NCBI GenBank assembly: GCA_033064195.1
Contig: JARBJD010000700.1
Location: forward strand, 1 to 22,288
Direction of reading: 5' to 3'
Length of the DNA stretch: 22,288 nucleotides
Source: Blattamonas nauphoetae
Taxonomy: Eukaryota; Preaxostyla; Oxymonadida
Under the pieces are notes generated by a model. That model worked only from the letters and a program-made list of their open reading frames with translations. It had not been told where the DNA came from and did not search any database. How positions within the stretch are numbered: position 1 is the stretch's first letter; each line of letters begins with the position of its first letter. Position numbers and translations under genes: made by a program. Shown here one piece after another: positions 1 through 9,647 of the stretch.

Positions 1-506
1 CCACATCGAAACCAACAATCGCCATTCTTTTTCAACTTTCGGTCTCTCAATAACTCTCAGACCTCAAATAGCTGATTACGAGATTTTTTCAAAATCTTCC
101 CACCAGAAGTCTAATCAGACGAGAAAAACAGTTGATGGGATGATCTTGTGGTGGGCGATGTTCTCAACTATCGTCCTCACCACTAGTTTTGTTTTGAGAG
201 ATAGCATTGATGCTGAGATGAAATTAGAAGGAAATGATATAGATTCAATTAAGATGGTTTGTGATTGAGAGAGAGATGAAATTGAATCTGTGGTGGATGA
301 ATGAGAAGTGTCATTAGAGTGTTGGTTTTGGATATTTGGGGTGTGGAGGTTTAGGAGGATGAGTGGAGAATGAGAGATGACGAGAGGACATAGGTGAGAC
401 AGGGAGGTGAGTGGTGAGCAAAAGGTAGTGAGAGGGCTATGAGGAAGGACAGGGGAAAGTGAGTTGGATAGTCGGATAGCGATAGAGATGAGCGATGGAC
501 AATAGT
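1..506. other. unique flank, no supported gene
   Basis: About 500 bases before the minisatellite. A minus-strand frame stays open through the array and runs on across this stretch as a Ser/Ile/Leu-rich sequence ending near 115. Its openness is inherited from the stop-free repeat, so I do not call it a gene. I see no RNA gene, no transposon end and no convincing splice sites here. Confidence 0.5.
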
Positions 507-2784
507 GGCAAAGTGGGTGTTTGAGTGGCGATGGAGGGCGAAGTGGTTGGTAGCGATGGGGCGAAGTGGGTGTTTGATGGGGGCGAATGTGAGCTGTGGT
601 GGACGAATGGAGGCTGTGGTTGGCGATGGGGAGCGAAGTGGAGTGTTTGGTGGCGATGGGGGGCGAAGTGGAGTGTTTGGTGGCGATGGGGAGCGAAGTG
701 GAGTGTTTGGTGGCGATGGGGAGCGAAGTGGAGTGTTTGGTGGCGATGGGGGCGAAGTGGGTGTTTGGTGGCGATGGGAGCGAAGTGGGTGTTTGGTGGC
801 GATGGGGGCGAAGTGGAGTGTTTGGTGGCGATGGGGGCGAAGTGGAGTGTTTGGTGGCGATGGGGGCGAAGTGGAGTGTTTGGTGGCGATGGAGGCGAAG
901 TGGGTGTTTGGTGGCGATGGGGGCGAAGTGGGTGTTTGGTGGCGATGGGGCGAAGTGGGTGTTTGGTGGCGATGGGGAGCGAAGTGGAGTGTTTGGTGGC
1001 GATGGGGGCGAAGTGGAGTGTTTGGTGGCGATGGAGGCGAAGTGGAGTGTTTGGTGGCGATGGAGGCGAAGTGGGTGTTTGGTGGCGATGGGGCGAAGTG
1101 GGTGTTTGGTGGCGATGGAAGAGTGGAGTGTTTGGTGGCGATGGGGGCGAAGTGGAGTGTTTGGTGGCGATGGGGGCGAAGTGGGTGTTTGGTGGCGATG
1201 GGGGCGAAGTGGAGTGTTTGGTGGCGATGGGGGGCGAAGTGGGAGTGTTTGGTGGCGATGGGGGCGAAGTGGAGTGTTTGGTGGCGATGGGGGCGAAGTG
1301 GGTGTTTGGTGGCGATGGAGGCGAAGTGGAGTGTTTGGTGGCGATGGGGGGCGAAGTGGAGTGTTTGGTGGCGATGGGGGCGAAGTGGGTGTTTGGTGGC
1401 GATGGGGAGCGAAGTGGAGTGTTTGGTGGCGATGGGGCGAAGTGGAGTGTTTGGTGGCGATGGGGAGCGAAGTGGAGTGTTTGGTGGCGATGGGGGCGAA
1501 GTGGAGTGTTTGGTGGCGATGGGGGCGAAGTGGAGTGTTTGGTGGCGATGGGGGCGAAGTGGAGTGTTTGGTGGCGATGGAGGCGAAGTGGAGTGTTTGG
1601 TGGCGATGGGGAGCGAAGTGGGTGTTTGGTGGCGATGGGGGCGAAGTGGAGTGTTTGGTGGCGATGGGGCGAAGTGGAGTGTTTGGTGGCGATGGGGGCG
1701 AAGTGGGTGTTTGGTGGCGATGGGGAGCGAAGTGGAGTGTTTGGTGGCGATGGGGGCGAAGTGGAGTGTTTGGTGGCGATGGGGAGCGAAGTGGAGTGTT
1801 TGGTGGCGATGGAGGCGAAGTGGAGTGTTTGGTGGCGATGGAGGCGAAGTGGAGTGTTTGGTGGCGATGGGGGCGAAGTGGAGTGTTTGGTGGCGATGGG
1901 GGCGAAGTGGAGTGTTTGGTGGCGATGGGGGGCGAAGTGGAGTGTTTGGTGGCGATGGGGAGCGAAGTGGAGTGTTTGGTGGCGATGGAGAGCGAAGTGG
2001 AGTGTTTGGTGGCGATGGAGAGCGAAGTGGAGTGTTTGGTGGCGATGGGGAGCGAAGTGGAGTGTTTGGTGGCGATGGGGAGCGAAGTGGAGTGTTTGGT
2101 GGCGATGGAGAGCGAAGTGGAGTGTTTGGTGGCGATGGGGAGCGAAGTGGAGTGTTTGGTGGCGATGGAGGCGAAGTGGAGTGTTTGGTGGCGATGGGGG
2201 CGAAGTGGAGTGTTTGGTGGCGATGGGGGCGAAGTGGAGTGTTTGGTGGCGATGGAGAGCGAAGTGGAGTGTTTGGTGGCGATGGAGAGCGAAGTGGAGT
2301 GTTTGGTGGCGATGGGGAGCGAAGTGGAGTGTTTGGTGGCGATGGAGAGCGAAGTGGAGTGTTTGGTGGCGATGGGGAGCGAAGTGGAGTGTTTGGTGGC
2401 GATGGAGAGCGAAGTGGAGTGTTTGGTGGCGATGGGGAGCGAAGTGGAGTGTTTGGTGGCGATGGAGAGCGAAGTGGAGTGTTTGGTGGCGATGGAGAGC
2501 GAAGTGGAGTGTTTGGTGGCGATGGAGAGCGAAGTGGAGTGTTTGGTGGCGATGGGGAGCGAAGTGGAGTGTTTGGTGGCGATGGAGAGCGAAGTGGAGT
2601 GTTTGGTGGCGATGGGGAGCGAAGTGGAGTGTTTGGTGGCGATGGAGAGCGAAGTGGAGTGTTTGGTGGCGATGGGGAGCGAAGTGGAGTGTTTGGTGGC
2701 GATGGAGAGCGAAGTGGAGTGTTTGGTGGCGATGGGGAGCGAAGTGGAGTGTTTGGTGGCGATGGGGAGCGAAGTGGAGTGTTT
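507..2784. repeat. G-rich minisatellite, about 30 bp unit, roughly 75 copies
   Basis: Tandem copies of a unit containing GCGAAGTGGAGTGTTTGG followed by TGGCGATGG and a variable G/A run. Unit length ranges from about 27 to 31 bp. Copies near the left edge (507-620) are degenerate. From about 1950 onward nearly all are exactly 30 bp, and from about 2281 most alternate GGAGAGC and GGGGAGC variants, giving a 60 bp higher-order dimer. The unit contains no stop codon in any frame of either strand, so very long frames cross it in several frames at once; these are by-products of the repeat, not genes. The plus strand has many GG and GGGG runs and could form two-tier G-quadruplexes (inference). Confidence 0.95.
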
Positions 2785-3288
2785 GGCCATCTCAATTTAA
2801 AGATGGTTTTCTCGAGTACCGTTGGTATTCTAAGCTGCAGTTGGTTTTCTGAACGACCGTTGGTTTTCTGAACGACCGTTGGTTTTCTGAACGACCGTTG
2901 GTTTTCTGAATGACCGTTGGAAATCTGCAAAAAAAGTTGGTTTTTTTAAACCATATCAGTGTGGATGTTTGATCAAAAAAAATTGTACAAATAGACGAGT
3001 TGGTAGATTCAGAGACTTCCGCTGTTGGGACCCAGGTTCGAATCCCGGGATCGTCAACTTTTTTCTTCAATGGATTTTTCTGACATGATCATACACATTT
3101 TTGTGAAATTATAGCAGTATTCATGATCGGATGAGTAATGTTCGACAATTGGATTGAATTTGCCTTTTTGAATCGGATCATCCCACTCTCTCTTAAACTC
3201 ACCTCTTCTCTCCAATCAACTTATTGAGACTCTTCGATAGTTCAGGATGCACCATACAACAGCAATCAACACCTGGATGCGAAGCGCT
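2785..3288 (+). repeat. left terminal inverted repeat of the 6.53 kb element
   Basis: This matches the reverse complement of 8830-9314. Beyond the first ~21 bp I see only about three or four substitutions plus one 19 bp copy-number difference, so identity is close to 99 percent. Homology stops sharply after GCGAAGCGCT. The arm holds, in order, a short GGTTTTCTCGAG region, four tandem copies of a 19 bp unit GTTGGTTTTCTGAACGACC (the last with a substitution), a poly-A/T stretch, a tRNA-like Pol III module and about 230 bp of unique sequence. Confidence 0.9.
2992..3064 (+). ncRNA. tRNA-like Pol III module (left arm)
   Basis: An A-box-like TAGACGAGTTGGTAGA (2992-3007) is followed by a canonical B-box GGTTCGAATCC (3035-3045) and a run of six T (3059-3064) that fits a Pol III terminator. 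GACGA (2994-2998) can pair with TCGTC (3051-3055), and the B-box sits in a T-arm of CCAGG and CCCGG with one A-C mismatch. The D and anticodon arms do not fold well, and the residue before a possible CTT anticodon is A where U is expected, so it is probably not a working tRNA. A tRNA-derived SINE head or a captured tRNA relic is more likely. It points into the element. Confidence 0.6.
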
Positions 3289-3339
3289 TGTTAATTTCCG
3301 TGAATTAGAAGTACTAACTGTCTTCGATTCCATCATCAT

Positions 3340-4690
3340 TTCCAGTTCAGCTCCCAACAGAGCTTGAATCGATCTTGATCGCGATCTTGCGTACTTATAT
3401 CGTTGTTACTTCAATCGTAATACTACAACTGTTGGTGGAGGAGCAATGCATCTTCATTCACCATCAGTCATCCACATCGAAGATGGTGGCTTCAGAAGCA
3501 ATTCAGCTCCAAAAAACCTACCAACAAAAGATAAACGTGCTCAATGAAGTGGAATTGACATATTTTAACAGCTTATATCACGAATTCAACAAACTCAGAA
3601 GTAAACATGGTCGACTGCAATTCCACGCCCATCTCTCCAAAAAGTGGACATTCCAACAATCCATCGGCAAATGGTGTTTCTGCAAATGAATCGTCACTTC
3701 TTCCTAATTTTGATACTGGATCTGTCCAAACACTCACATCTTCTCTGTTCTTCGCCGAAAGTACTGCTCTAATAAAGCTTCTTAGGAATGCTCGAACATC
3801 CGAAGAGTTTCCACTCCTTTGTTGAAACTGAGCATCTCGGTGGAGCTGGTGGTGAAGAGAAGAATGATACCCCAAACACGCCAAACTCCGCCACTCCTGC
3901 CTGTTGAAGGAAAAGCTCATTGTTCAATCTACATTGAGTGCGACAATCTTGGTTTTGATGACACTCATTGCGTCCTGTTCGTCAACTGGGAAGGCAGGTA
4001 CGTTGACATTCTCGGCCAGTCCGACGCGCGTTTAATGAGCTCTGCACCTCTCATCCCTCTCCAAACGACTGAAAACTGCCACTAATGTTCACATTTTCAT
4101 TTTCCTTCGAAGCTCTCCCCGCCTTCAGTAGCTGCTGCAGTCAATCTCAGAACACTCCAAAATTTAACACTTATTGCGAAAGATTTGCATACTACAGACA
4201 ATCCGGACACATTTGAAACGAAAGAAAGTTATCTGCAGAAGATGGCATTCATATTTCTCTTCTCTACGCGGATATTGATGCTCAACAAGTTCTGCACTGA
4301 TTTTGTTGATGTCAGCACAAAATTTTAATATTTCGAAGCCTCTCCCAAACTTTCCGACCTCCCCACGTTCCACAACCCATCTACTTCTTCTTTTGGGATT
4401 GTTCCGCCAGGCTTTCACCCTCACATCACATCGACCACCTTGATCACCCTCCGTGGTCTCTTCATTACCCAATAGAGATCTCTCCCTTTTCCTTCACCCG
4501 TCTATCGTATACTTTCCACTCTGGGCTCGAAAATTCCCTCAGAACACGAATTCCACGCTAAGTCGACACAAATGTTCATTGACTACCGCCCCACAGTGGA
4601 AAGACTGAAGTCGCCCTCTCTTCATCCCCTCTCGCTGCCCTTGCTTCCAAGGACGACACCCTTTGAACGTTTTAATTCTCTCTGTTGGTG
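3340..4690 (+). pseudogene. captured gene fragment, possible RasGAP-like C-terminal part
   Basis: Several plus-strand frames are open in turn. One piece (about 3370-3825) reads through a plausible 35 nt GT-AG intron (about 3538-3572) into a Ser/Asn-rich segment ending LIKLLRNARTSEEF. After a frame change the frame from about 3910 runs with isolated stops to about 4690. Its part NLTLIAKDLHTTDNPDTF followed by ETKESYLQKMAF resembles the conserved end of RasGAP domains (pattern IAK, then KE, then a hydrophobic helix). A following stretch, PGFHPHITSTTLITLRGLF, fits the region after that domain. The RasGAP reading rests on pattern memory only. No arginine finger is visible. Frame changes and stops mean it is not expressible as it stands. 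Confidence 0.4.
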
Positions 4691-5311
4691 AGACAATGGA
4701 AGCTAACGATCATAAGCTCGATCATCCCGAACCGACCCTTCCGCCATCACTCCAACTCGACGACGAGCTGAAAGAAGAACCAACACACTAATTGTCGTGC
4801 TTCTCACAGCTTCGTTCATATCATTCGTCGTCTTCACTCGTCTCTCCTCCGGTCAACAACCAACTCATGTTCTCCATTCCTCGTACCATCCCGACATCTC
4901 ACTCGACCAGATCACAACCTGCGTCTCCAGCCTCGCCTGAACAATCAATCTTCTTGATCAGCTTTCCACGAAGATTTCAGAATTGGGTCTCGTCCACTTC
5001 CTCCACCTCGTCCCCCCATTTCTCTATTTCCTCTTCCATCTGCAACCAACCTCCTCTTCTCCATCCTTCCACTCAACGACGAGATGCTGATGAGCGGAAG
5101 GTCGAGTGGAATGAAGGAGATGGGAGAGAGAAGAAGAACAGGCTTGTAAGGAATGAAAGAGTCGACAGAGCTCAGATTGGACAATTGTAGTCTGTACACT
5201 CCAAGACCACGTCCATGAACTCGAAAATGGTGTGAGAAGAAGATGAAGAGAGTGGTGAGGATGGGAGTAGAGAGGGGGAGAGTGGTGGAAGGGATGGTTG
5301 GGGTGTTGTGA
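4691..5311. other. no supported gene
   Basis: Between the two captured gene pieces. A 31-codon frame starting MEANDHKLDHPEP (4697-4792) and a Ser-rich plus frame (4792-5190) are open but match nothing I know. The end (5200-5310) is a purine-rich stretch on the plus strand that leads into the acidic fragment downstream. It may be poorly preserved intron and linker sequence of the same captured gene. Confidence 0.4.
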
Positions 5312-5574
5312 GTGTTGGAGGAGGAAGTGATGAGAGGAAGGAGGGATGAAGATGAGAACGACTCGCTGGAGGAGTATCAAACAAGTGAAGAGAACGAATG
5401 GCTGAAACAAGAATCTAAACGGTTGAACGAGCAAAACAACAACTCGAAGCCTAAAAATGCACTGGAAGAAGAGCGAAGAAGAGGAGCAAAGAACGAATGG
5501 GACATTCCTGGTGAAGAAGAAGCGGAAACAGGAGGATTGGCGAAGAGGGAGGAAGAAGAGAGGACGAGCTCACA
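5312..5574 (+). pseudogene. acidic coiled-coil gene fragment
   Basis: An open plus frame of about 85 residues rich in Glu, Arg, Lys and Asn (DENDSLEEYQTSEENEWLKQ and what follows). Its heptad-like spacing suggests a coiled coil or a charged disordered region. It lies directly before the next open frame, and around 5574 the coding signal moves to another frame. It is probably the upstream part of the same decayed gene as the phosphatase-like region, but I cannot show that they were ever one protein. Confidence 0.4.
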
Positions 5575-8261
5575 ATGTCCACACTCACTATTGTCTCTTC
5601 TGTGGAAGGTTGGACAATGCCAGACGATGCAGGCGACACTGTCAGCTTGAAATGTTGTGCATCAAGTTTCGCGAGCCTGTCGAGTGTTGGGAGTGTGTTG
5701 GAGAAAGATCAGCAGATTGTGGCTGCGTGTGAAGGGGAGAGGAGAATCTTTCTTCCGCCAGGTCAGATGGGGGAAGAAGAAGAGAAGGAGTGGGTGAAAA
5801 GGGAGGGTATGAGACAGAGGGGAACATTCTTGTTGTCACGTGACAGTTTCACTGTTGCGTCGGAAGACGACAATCAATTTGGGGAGTTTGCTCAACCAAG
5901 CGCGTCGTGTCCAACTCACACACACCCCACAATCCCTTCTGGATTCACCACAATCACACTCACCAAACAGATGAACAGAACAGAAGATTTGGCAGCGCTG
6001 TTCCTGGAACCCAGCGGACTCACAGCCTCATAACTGACCTCTTTGCTGCCACGAACATCAATGTGTATGGATGATCTGGCATCCTCCAAACTGATCGTCG
6101 TTCTTCCATCGACCCTGTCATCCGCGTCTGTCGGAACTCTGCCCTCCCGTCCAGCCTCGTCAACATCATCCCATCATCAGAGAATGCTCGTTCTCCACGT
6201 GATCCTCCACACATGACGGCAGAGGGATCTCGATTTCGTGTCCATCCAAATTCCCACCTTCAAGTCTTGTCACCGACTCAAAATTCGATTCAATCTGTCA
6301 ATGTTCAAGCGGACAATCTGGATAATGGATTTTCATCTCCGCCTTCGACTACTCATCACTCCTCATCTCACACTCGATGTCATGGAAGTCTGTCAAAAAT
6401 GTCAGCTTCAGGCCTATTTTTTGATGTGACAGTCACCGCCTGCACATACACATCCTGCTCAACAACCTCCGATACAACTTTTGGCGTCCTCTCCATATCG
6501 CACTCTGTCAGACACAGTTCATCCTCACTGGAACAGCAGCCATCACAACATGCACGTCACAGTCAATGTGATTAGCCGACGTACTCCACTTTGCGAGAAC
6601 TCGGACCGAGGATGGTTCCTCCATCTCCACCCACGCCTGTGTCTAAGCTGATGCCTCAATTGTTTTTGGGGAATGAGGATACCACTTCTTCGATTGCTGT
6701 TCGTTTTCTTCTCGCCGTCATTCTCCTCGTTCGCAAGTTTCTGAACACTCAACGAATCACTCATGTGGTGATCTGTGGAACTGGAACGACATCTGGTTCG
6801 AATGTTTGGAGTGTGAATAACGTGTCGATACTGTCTCTGCCGATGTCTGAGTTAGATCCTTCGACATTCTTGGCATCGCCAGCGAAACATGTGAGCCGTG
6901 TGTGCAGCTTTCTTGACAAAGCACTTGATGGTGACGGGGTGATCCTGGTTCATTCACCTCAAGGGCACAACCGCGCGATGCTGATTGTATCGATTTTTCT
7001 GATTCACCACTACAGTTGGTGAGTGGAGCATGCGATGGAAGTGACGTCGCTGAGCCGGCGGACTCGGATGAAGCGATCGTTCGTTTCGGGGTTGAGGAAG
7101 CAAGCTGGAGTGATTAGTCGTCTTGTGCGAACGCCTCGTCTTTTGCAGGAATCGTTCACTCTTCACAAAACGTCGTTCAACCAGGCAGTGCGACTGACTC
7201 AGTCTGCGCCGAGTGTGCGTACTGCTCCGAAAGTGAAGCTCCCCAGCTCACTGGCGCCGTGTGTTGTGAAACCGAAATCGAGCTTGTTGACGAAACGACC
7301 GCAGACGAGTGAACCGACAAGCGGGACGGAGCCTGCGGGATCGATTCTGCAGTCGGGCGATGCGAGGAGACACCGAATGCCGCTGAAGTTGGCGAAAACG
7401 AGCCCGCTTCTTTCGCGTGTCGCCCACCCGCTGACCAGCGCTTGCTGAAGCTACACTCCACTCGGATTGGACGTGCCGCAGATTAATGTTCAGAATGTGC
7501 CGGTACAATTCTTGGGGCACCCGACGATTCTGGAATTGATGGAAGCTGGAAGCCGAAACTGTCAGCTCTTCGGACAATCGAACAAAACGCCCTCCGACGG
7601 CAAGGATCGGCCGGGCACCGCTCCGAAATCGTCGGCAGAACCACTTCGCAGTCCTGCGACGAGTTTGGACCGAAATACGCCATCGCCGAACACACGCGCC
7701 AAATCAGACTCGACCACTCCCGAACGGCATGCCCGGCCGCCCACACTCACACAAGTCTCGTCCGCAGCGTCACTGGATTCGCTGGCCTCCTCCTCGCGAA
7801 TTGATTCGCCGACGTGCGCAACGAGCGAAGAAAGCGAGTCGGTGATTGAACTGAACCCCACCCCGCTCTCACTGCGCACCGACCAGCACTTCCTGCCGCT
7901 CTTCTCGCCCCCACCGCACACCCCTCCGTCGGCAGCGGACTACAACACAGACCGCTCTCGCCCCTCGTCGCCCACACTCACAAACCCCCTTTCGCCTCCG
8001 AAGGACCACGCGAACTTGAACGAACCGCCGAGTCCTGTTCTTGTGACGATGCTCCGGTTCTCGCGCGGGAATGGGATGCGCTCGCCGCAACACTCGAAGC
8101 CAGCCCCAAAGTTGGTCTCGCTCCCCACAACCCCTCCCACACCCTCCCCCTCTTCCCCAAAATACGGCAGTGTGCATTCTGCGAGTGTGAAGAAGAGAAC
8201 ACCGACAACACCAGTCGCGAAGGGGAAGGCTGTGGCTGCGATGAAGAAGCACCATTTCTGA
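5575..8261 (+). pseudogene. dual-specificity-phosphatase-like gene, catalytic Cys replaced by Ser
   Basis: The coding signal runs in one frame to about 6033, shifts once, then continues in a single frame to 8261. In that frame the only internal stops are TGA at 6072, TAG at 6573, TGA at 7020 and TGA at 7446. About 6640-7120 encodes a DSP fold in order: PQLFLGNED, a strand ITHVVICGTG, the strand NVSILSLPMSELD, the helix VCSFLDKALD, then the P-loop VILVHSPQGHNRAM, and after a stop VEHAMEVTSLSRRTRMKRSF, which matches the usual helix and Arg-Arg-Pro region. The family P-loop is HCxxGxxR; here it is HSPQGHNR, so the catalytic Cys is absent, as in STYX-type pseudophosphatases. The tail (7467-8261) is Ser/Pro/Thr-rich and looks disordered. 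It lies wholly inside the inverted-repeat element, and no promoter is visible. Confidence 0.6.
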
Positions 8262-8829
8262 TTGTTTCTCCGATCGGATTGGGTGGATCTGCCGTCGTGG
8301 CCCGTTCCCTTTCTTTTGGTTCGTGTCCCATCCTCTTTCTTCCTCCGCGTTCTGTTCTGCTTCGAAGCTCGTCATTATTTGGCTGTCCTGTTCTGCGCTG
8401 AATCTCGCTGTCGCTTTCTGTTCTGGCAGTGTCTTGCTCTGTGCGTCCTGCCCGTTCTTGCCTGTACATGAGACGTTAGAGATTCGGGGGAGGGGATCTG
8501 AGGCTATTATCGTTTTACCCATTCTTTACCAGTTTCTGAGCCTATTTTCGCGAATATTTTGTTTTCTTGATTGCTTGTGACATGCACTGAATGAATTGAA
8601 GACGTGATATTGTCTTGTTTCCGAAATATTGGTTGGTGAAGTGTTCAAAAACAAACTGGATTTGTGCAGCACAGGAGTTGGGGATGACTTACTATCTGGT
8701 TCCAGAAAACAATGAAATCCATATCATATGAATCGAGTGCGTTTCAACCGTCCAACCAATCTGCAGATGGCAGTAGAGAATGAGGAGAATTGGTTGGCTT
8801 CAGTATTCTTGATCTCCGCTTCAAACTTC
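8262..8829. other. no supported gene; 3' flank of the phosphatase-like gene
   Basis: Pyrimidine-rich at first, then AT-richer up to the right arm. The frame of the upstream gene meets no TAA or TAG up to about 8890 but many TGA codons. A 69-codon hydrophobic frame (8262-8471) is open but has no recognisable motif. I take it as former 3' untranslated or downstream sequence carried along with the gene fragment. Confidence 0.4.
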
Positions 8830-9314
8830 AGCGCTTCGCATACAGGTGTTGATTGCTGTTGAATGGTGCATCCTGAACTATCGAAGAGTCTCAATAAGTT
8901 GATTGGAGAGAAGAGGTGAGTTTAAGAGAGAGTGGGATGATCCGATTCAAAAAGGCAAATTCAATCCAATTGTCGAACATTACTCATCCGATCATGAATA
9001 CTGCTATAATTTCACAAAAATGTGTATGATCATGTCAGAAAAATCCATTGAAGAAAAAAGTTGACGATCCCGGGATTCGAACCTGGGTCCCAACAGCGGA
9101 AGTCTCTGAATCTACCAACTCGTCTATTTGTACAATTTTTTTTGATCAAACATCCACACTGATATGGTTTAAAAACACCAACTTTTTTTGCAGATTTCCA
9201 ACGGTCATTCAGAAAACCAACGGTCGTTCAGAAAACCAACGGTCGTTCAGAAAACCAACTGCAGCTTAGAATACCAACGGTACTCGAGAAAACCAACTTC
9301 AAATTGAGGCAGCC
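8830..9314 (-). repeat. right terminal inverted repeat of the 6.53 kb element
   Basis: Inverted copy of 2785-3288. It is 19 bp shorter because it holds three copies instead of four of the 19 bp subterminal unit. Substitutions outside the first ~21 bp of the end are few (for example CCATTCAAC against CCATACAAC). The outermost ~21 bp differ more, with five substitutions, than the rest of the arm. Confidence 0.9.
9054..9126 (-). ncRNA. tRNA-like Pol III module (right arm)
   Basis: The inverted twin of the module in the left arm and identical to it over all 73 bases: A-box at 9111-9126, B-box at 9073-9083, T-run terminator read as AAAAAA at 9054-9059. It is also directed into the element. The lack of change in both copies reflects the overall similarity of the arms and does not by itself show selection. 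Confidence 0.6.
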
Positions 9315-9436
9315 GGAGTGTTTGGTGGCGATGGGGAGCGAAGTGGAGTGTTTGGTGGCGATGGGGAGCGAAGTGGAGTGTTTGGTGGCGATGGGGAGCG
9401 AAGTGGAGTGTTTGGTGGCGATGGGGAGCGAAGTGG
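9315..9436. repeat. minisatellite continuation, four 30 bp copies
   Basis: Four near-perfect copies of the same unit, all of the GGGGAGC variant, on the same strand as the large array at 507-2784. The first nine bases repeat 2776-2784. The array breaks off into unique sequence after GCGAAGTGG. Confidence 0.95.
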
Positions 9437-9647
9437 ATTGGGACATATCGTTTTTCATTCCACTTCTGAAGTGTACTTGATGCTATGATCCAAAGTCTCG
9501 TGGAGAAATTGAGGGAAGGACTGACAACCTGCAAGATGAGAAGACAAGAAAGAGAATGATTGTTGATGAAAGAGAAGAAATGTGAAAAATAAACAGGAAT
9601 TGTCTAAAATCGAAATCAATAATGAAAAATAAGTGTTTCAGTGTCGT
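9437..9647. other. short spacer, no gene seen
   Basis: About 210 bases of AT-rich unique sequence between the end of the minisatellite and the structured region. I see no open frame of note and no inverted repeat. Confidence 0.4.

Larger units (their letters stand above)
2785..9314. mobile_element. 6.53 kb inverted-repeat DNA transposon carrying gene fragments (Pack-MULE-like)
   Basis: The segment starts GGCCATCTCAATTTAAAG and ends with the inverse of GGCTGCCTCAATTTGAAG; these 18-mers differ only by transitions. The direct repeat GGAGTGTTT lies immediately outside both ends (2776-2784 and 9315-9323). Removing the segment and one repeat copy restores the minisatellite in perfect 30 bp phase and in the same orientation, so this is one insertion and not two unrelated repeats. 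Arms are 504 bp (left) and 485 bp (right). Target duplications of 8-10 bp with long terminal inverted repeats are typical of Mutator-like elements (family knowledge). No transposase is visible inside, so it would be non-autonomous. The interior holds gene-derived sequence: a possible RasGAP piece, a coiled-coil piece and a phosphatase-like gene. In a 30 bp array some apparent duplication is expected by chance, so the family call is less certain than the insertion. Confidence 0.75.

Noticed and set aside
507-2784. CRISPR-like array
   Set aside because: There are no unique spacers between repeats; the units are contiguous and of variable length, so this is a minisatellite.
115-2790. Minus-strand 891-codon frame with KHSTSLPIAT-type repeats
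   Set aside because: It is the translation of the minisatellite, and equally long frames exist in other phases and on the other strand.
2992-3064. Functional tRNA-Lys (CTT)
   Set aside because: The 7 bp acceptor stem does not form, the D and anticodon arms are poor, and the base before the anticodon is A where U is expected.
3573-3920. Minus-strand 115-codon frame
   Set aside because: It overlaps the better plus-strand coding signal and has no motif; a shadow.
5457-5732. Cys-rich plus frame near CLFCGRLDNARRCRR that could be a zinc finger
   Set aside because: The Cys spacing fits no standard finger, and the neighbouring frame continues the longer coding signal.
7869-8522. Minus-strand frames of 163 to 217 codons
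   Set aside because: They are antisense shadows of the Ser/Pro-rich tail of the phosphatase-like gene and are rich in Arg and Gly, as expected from GC-rich complement.
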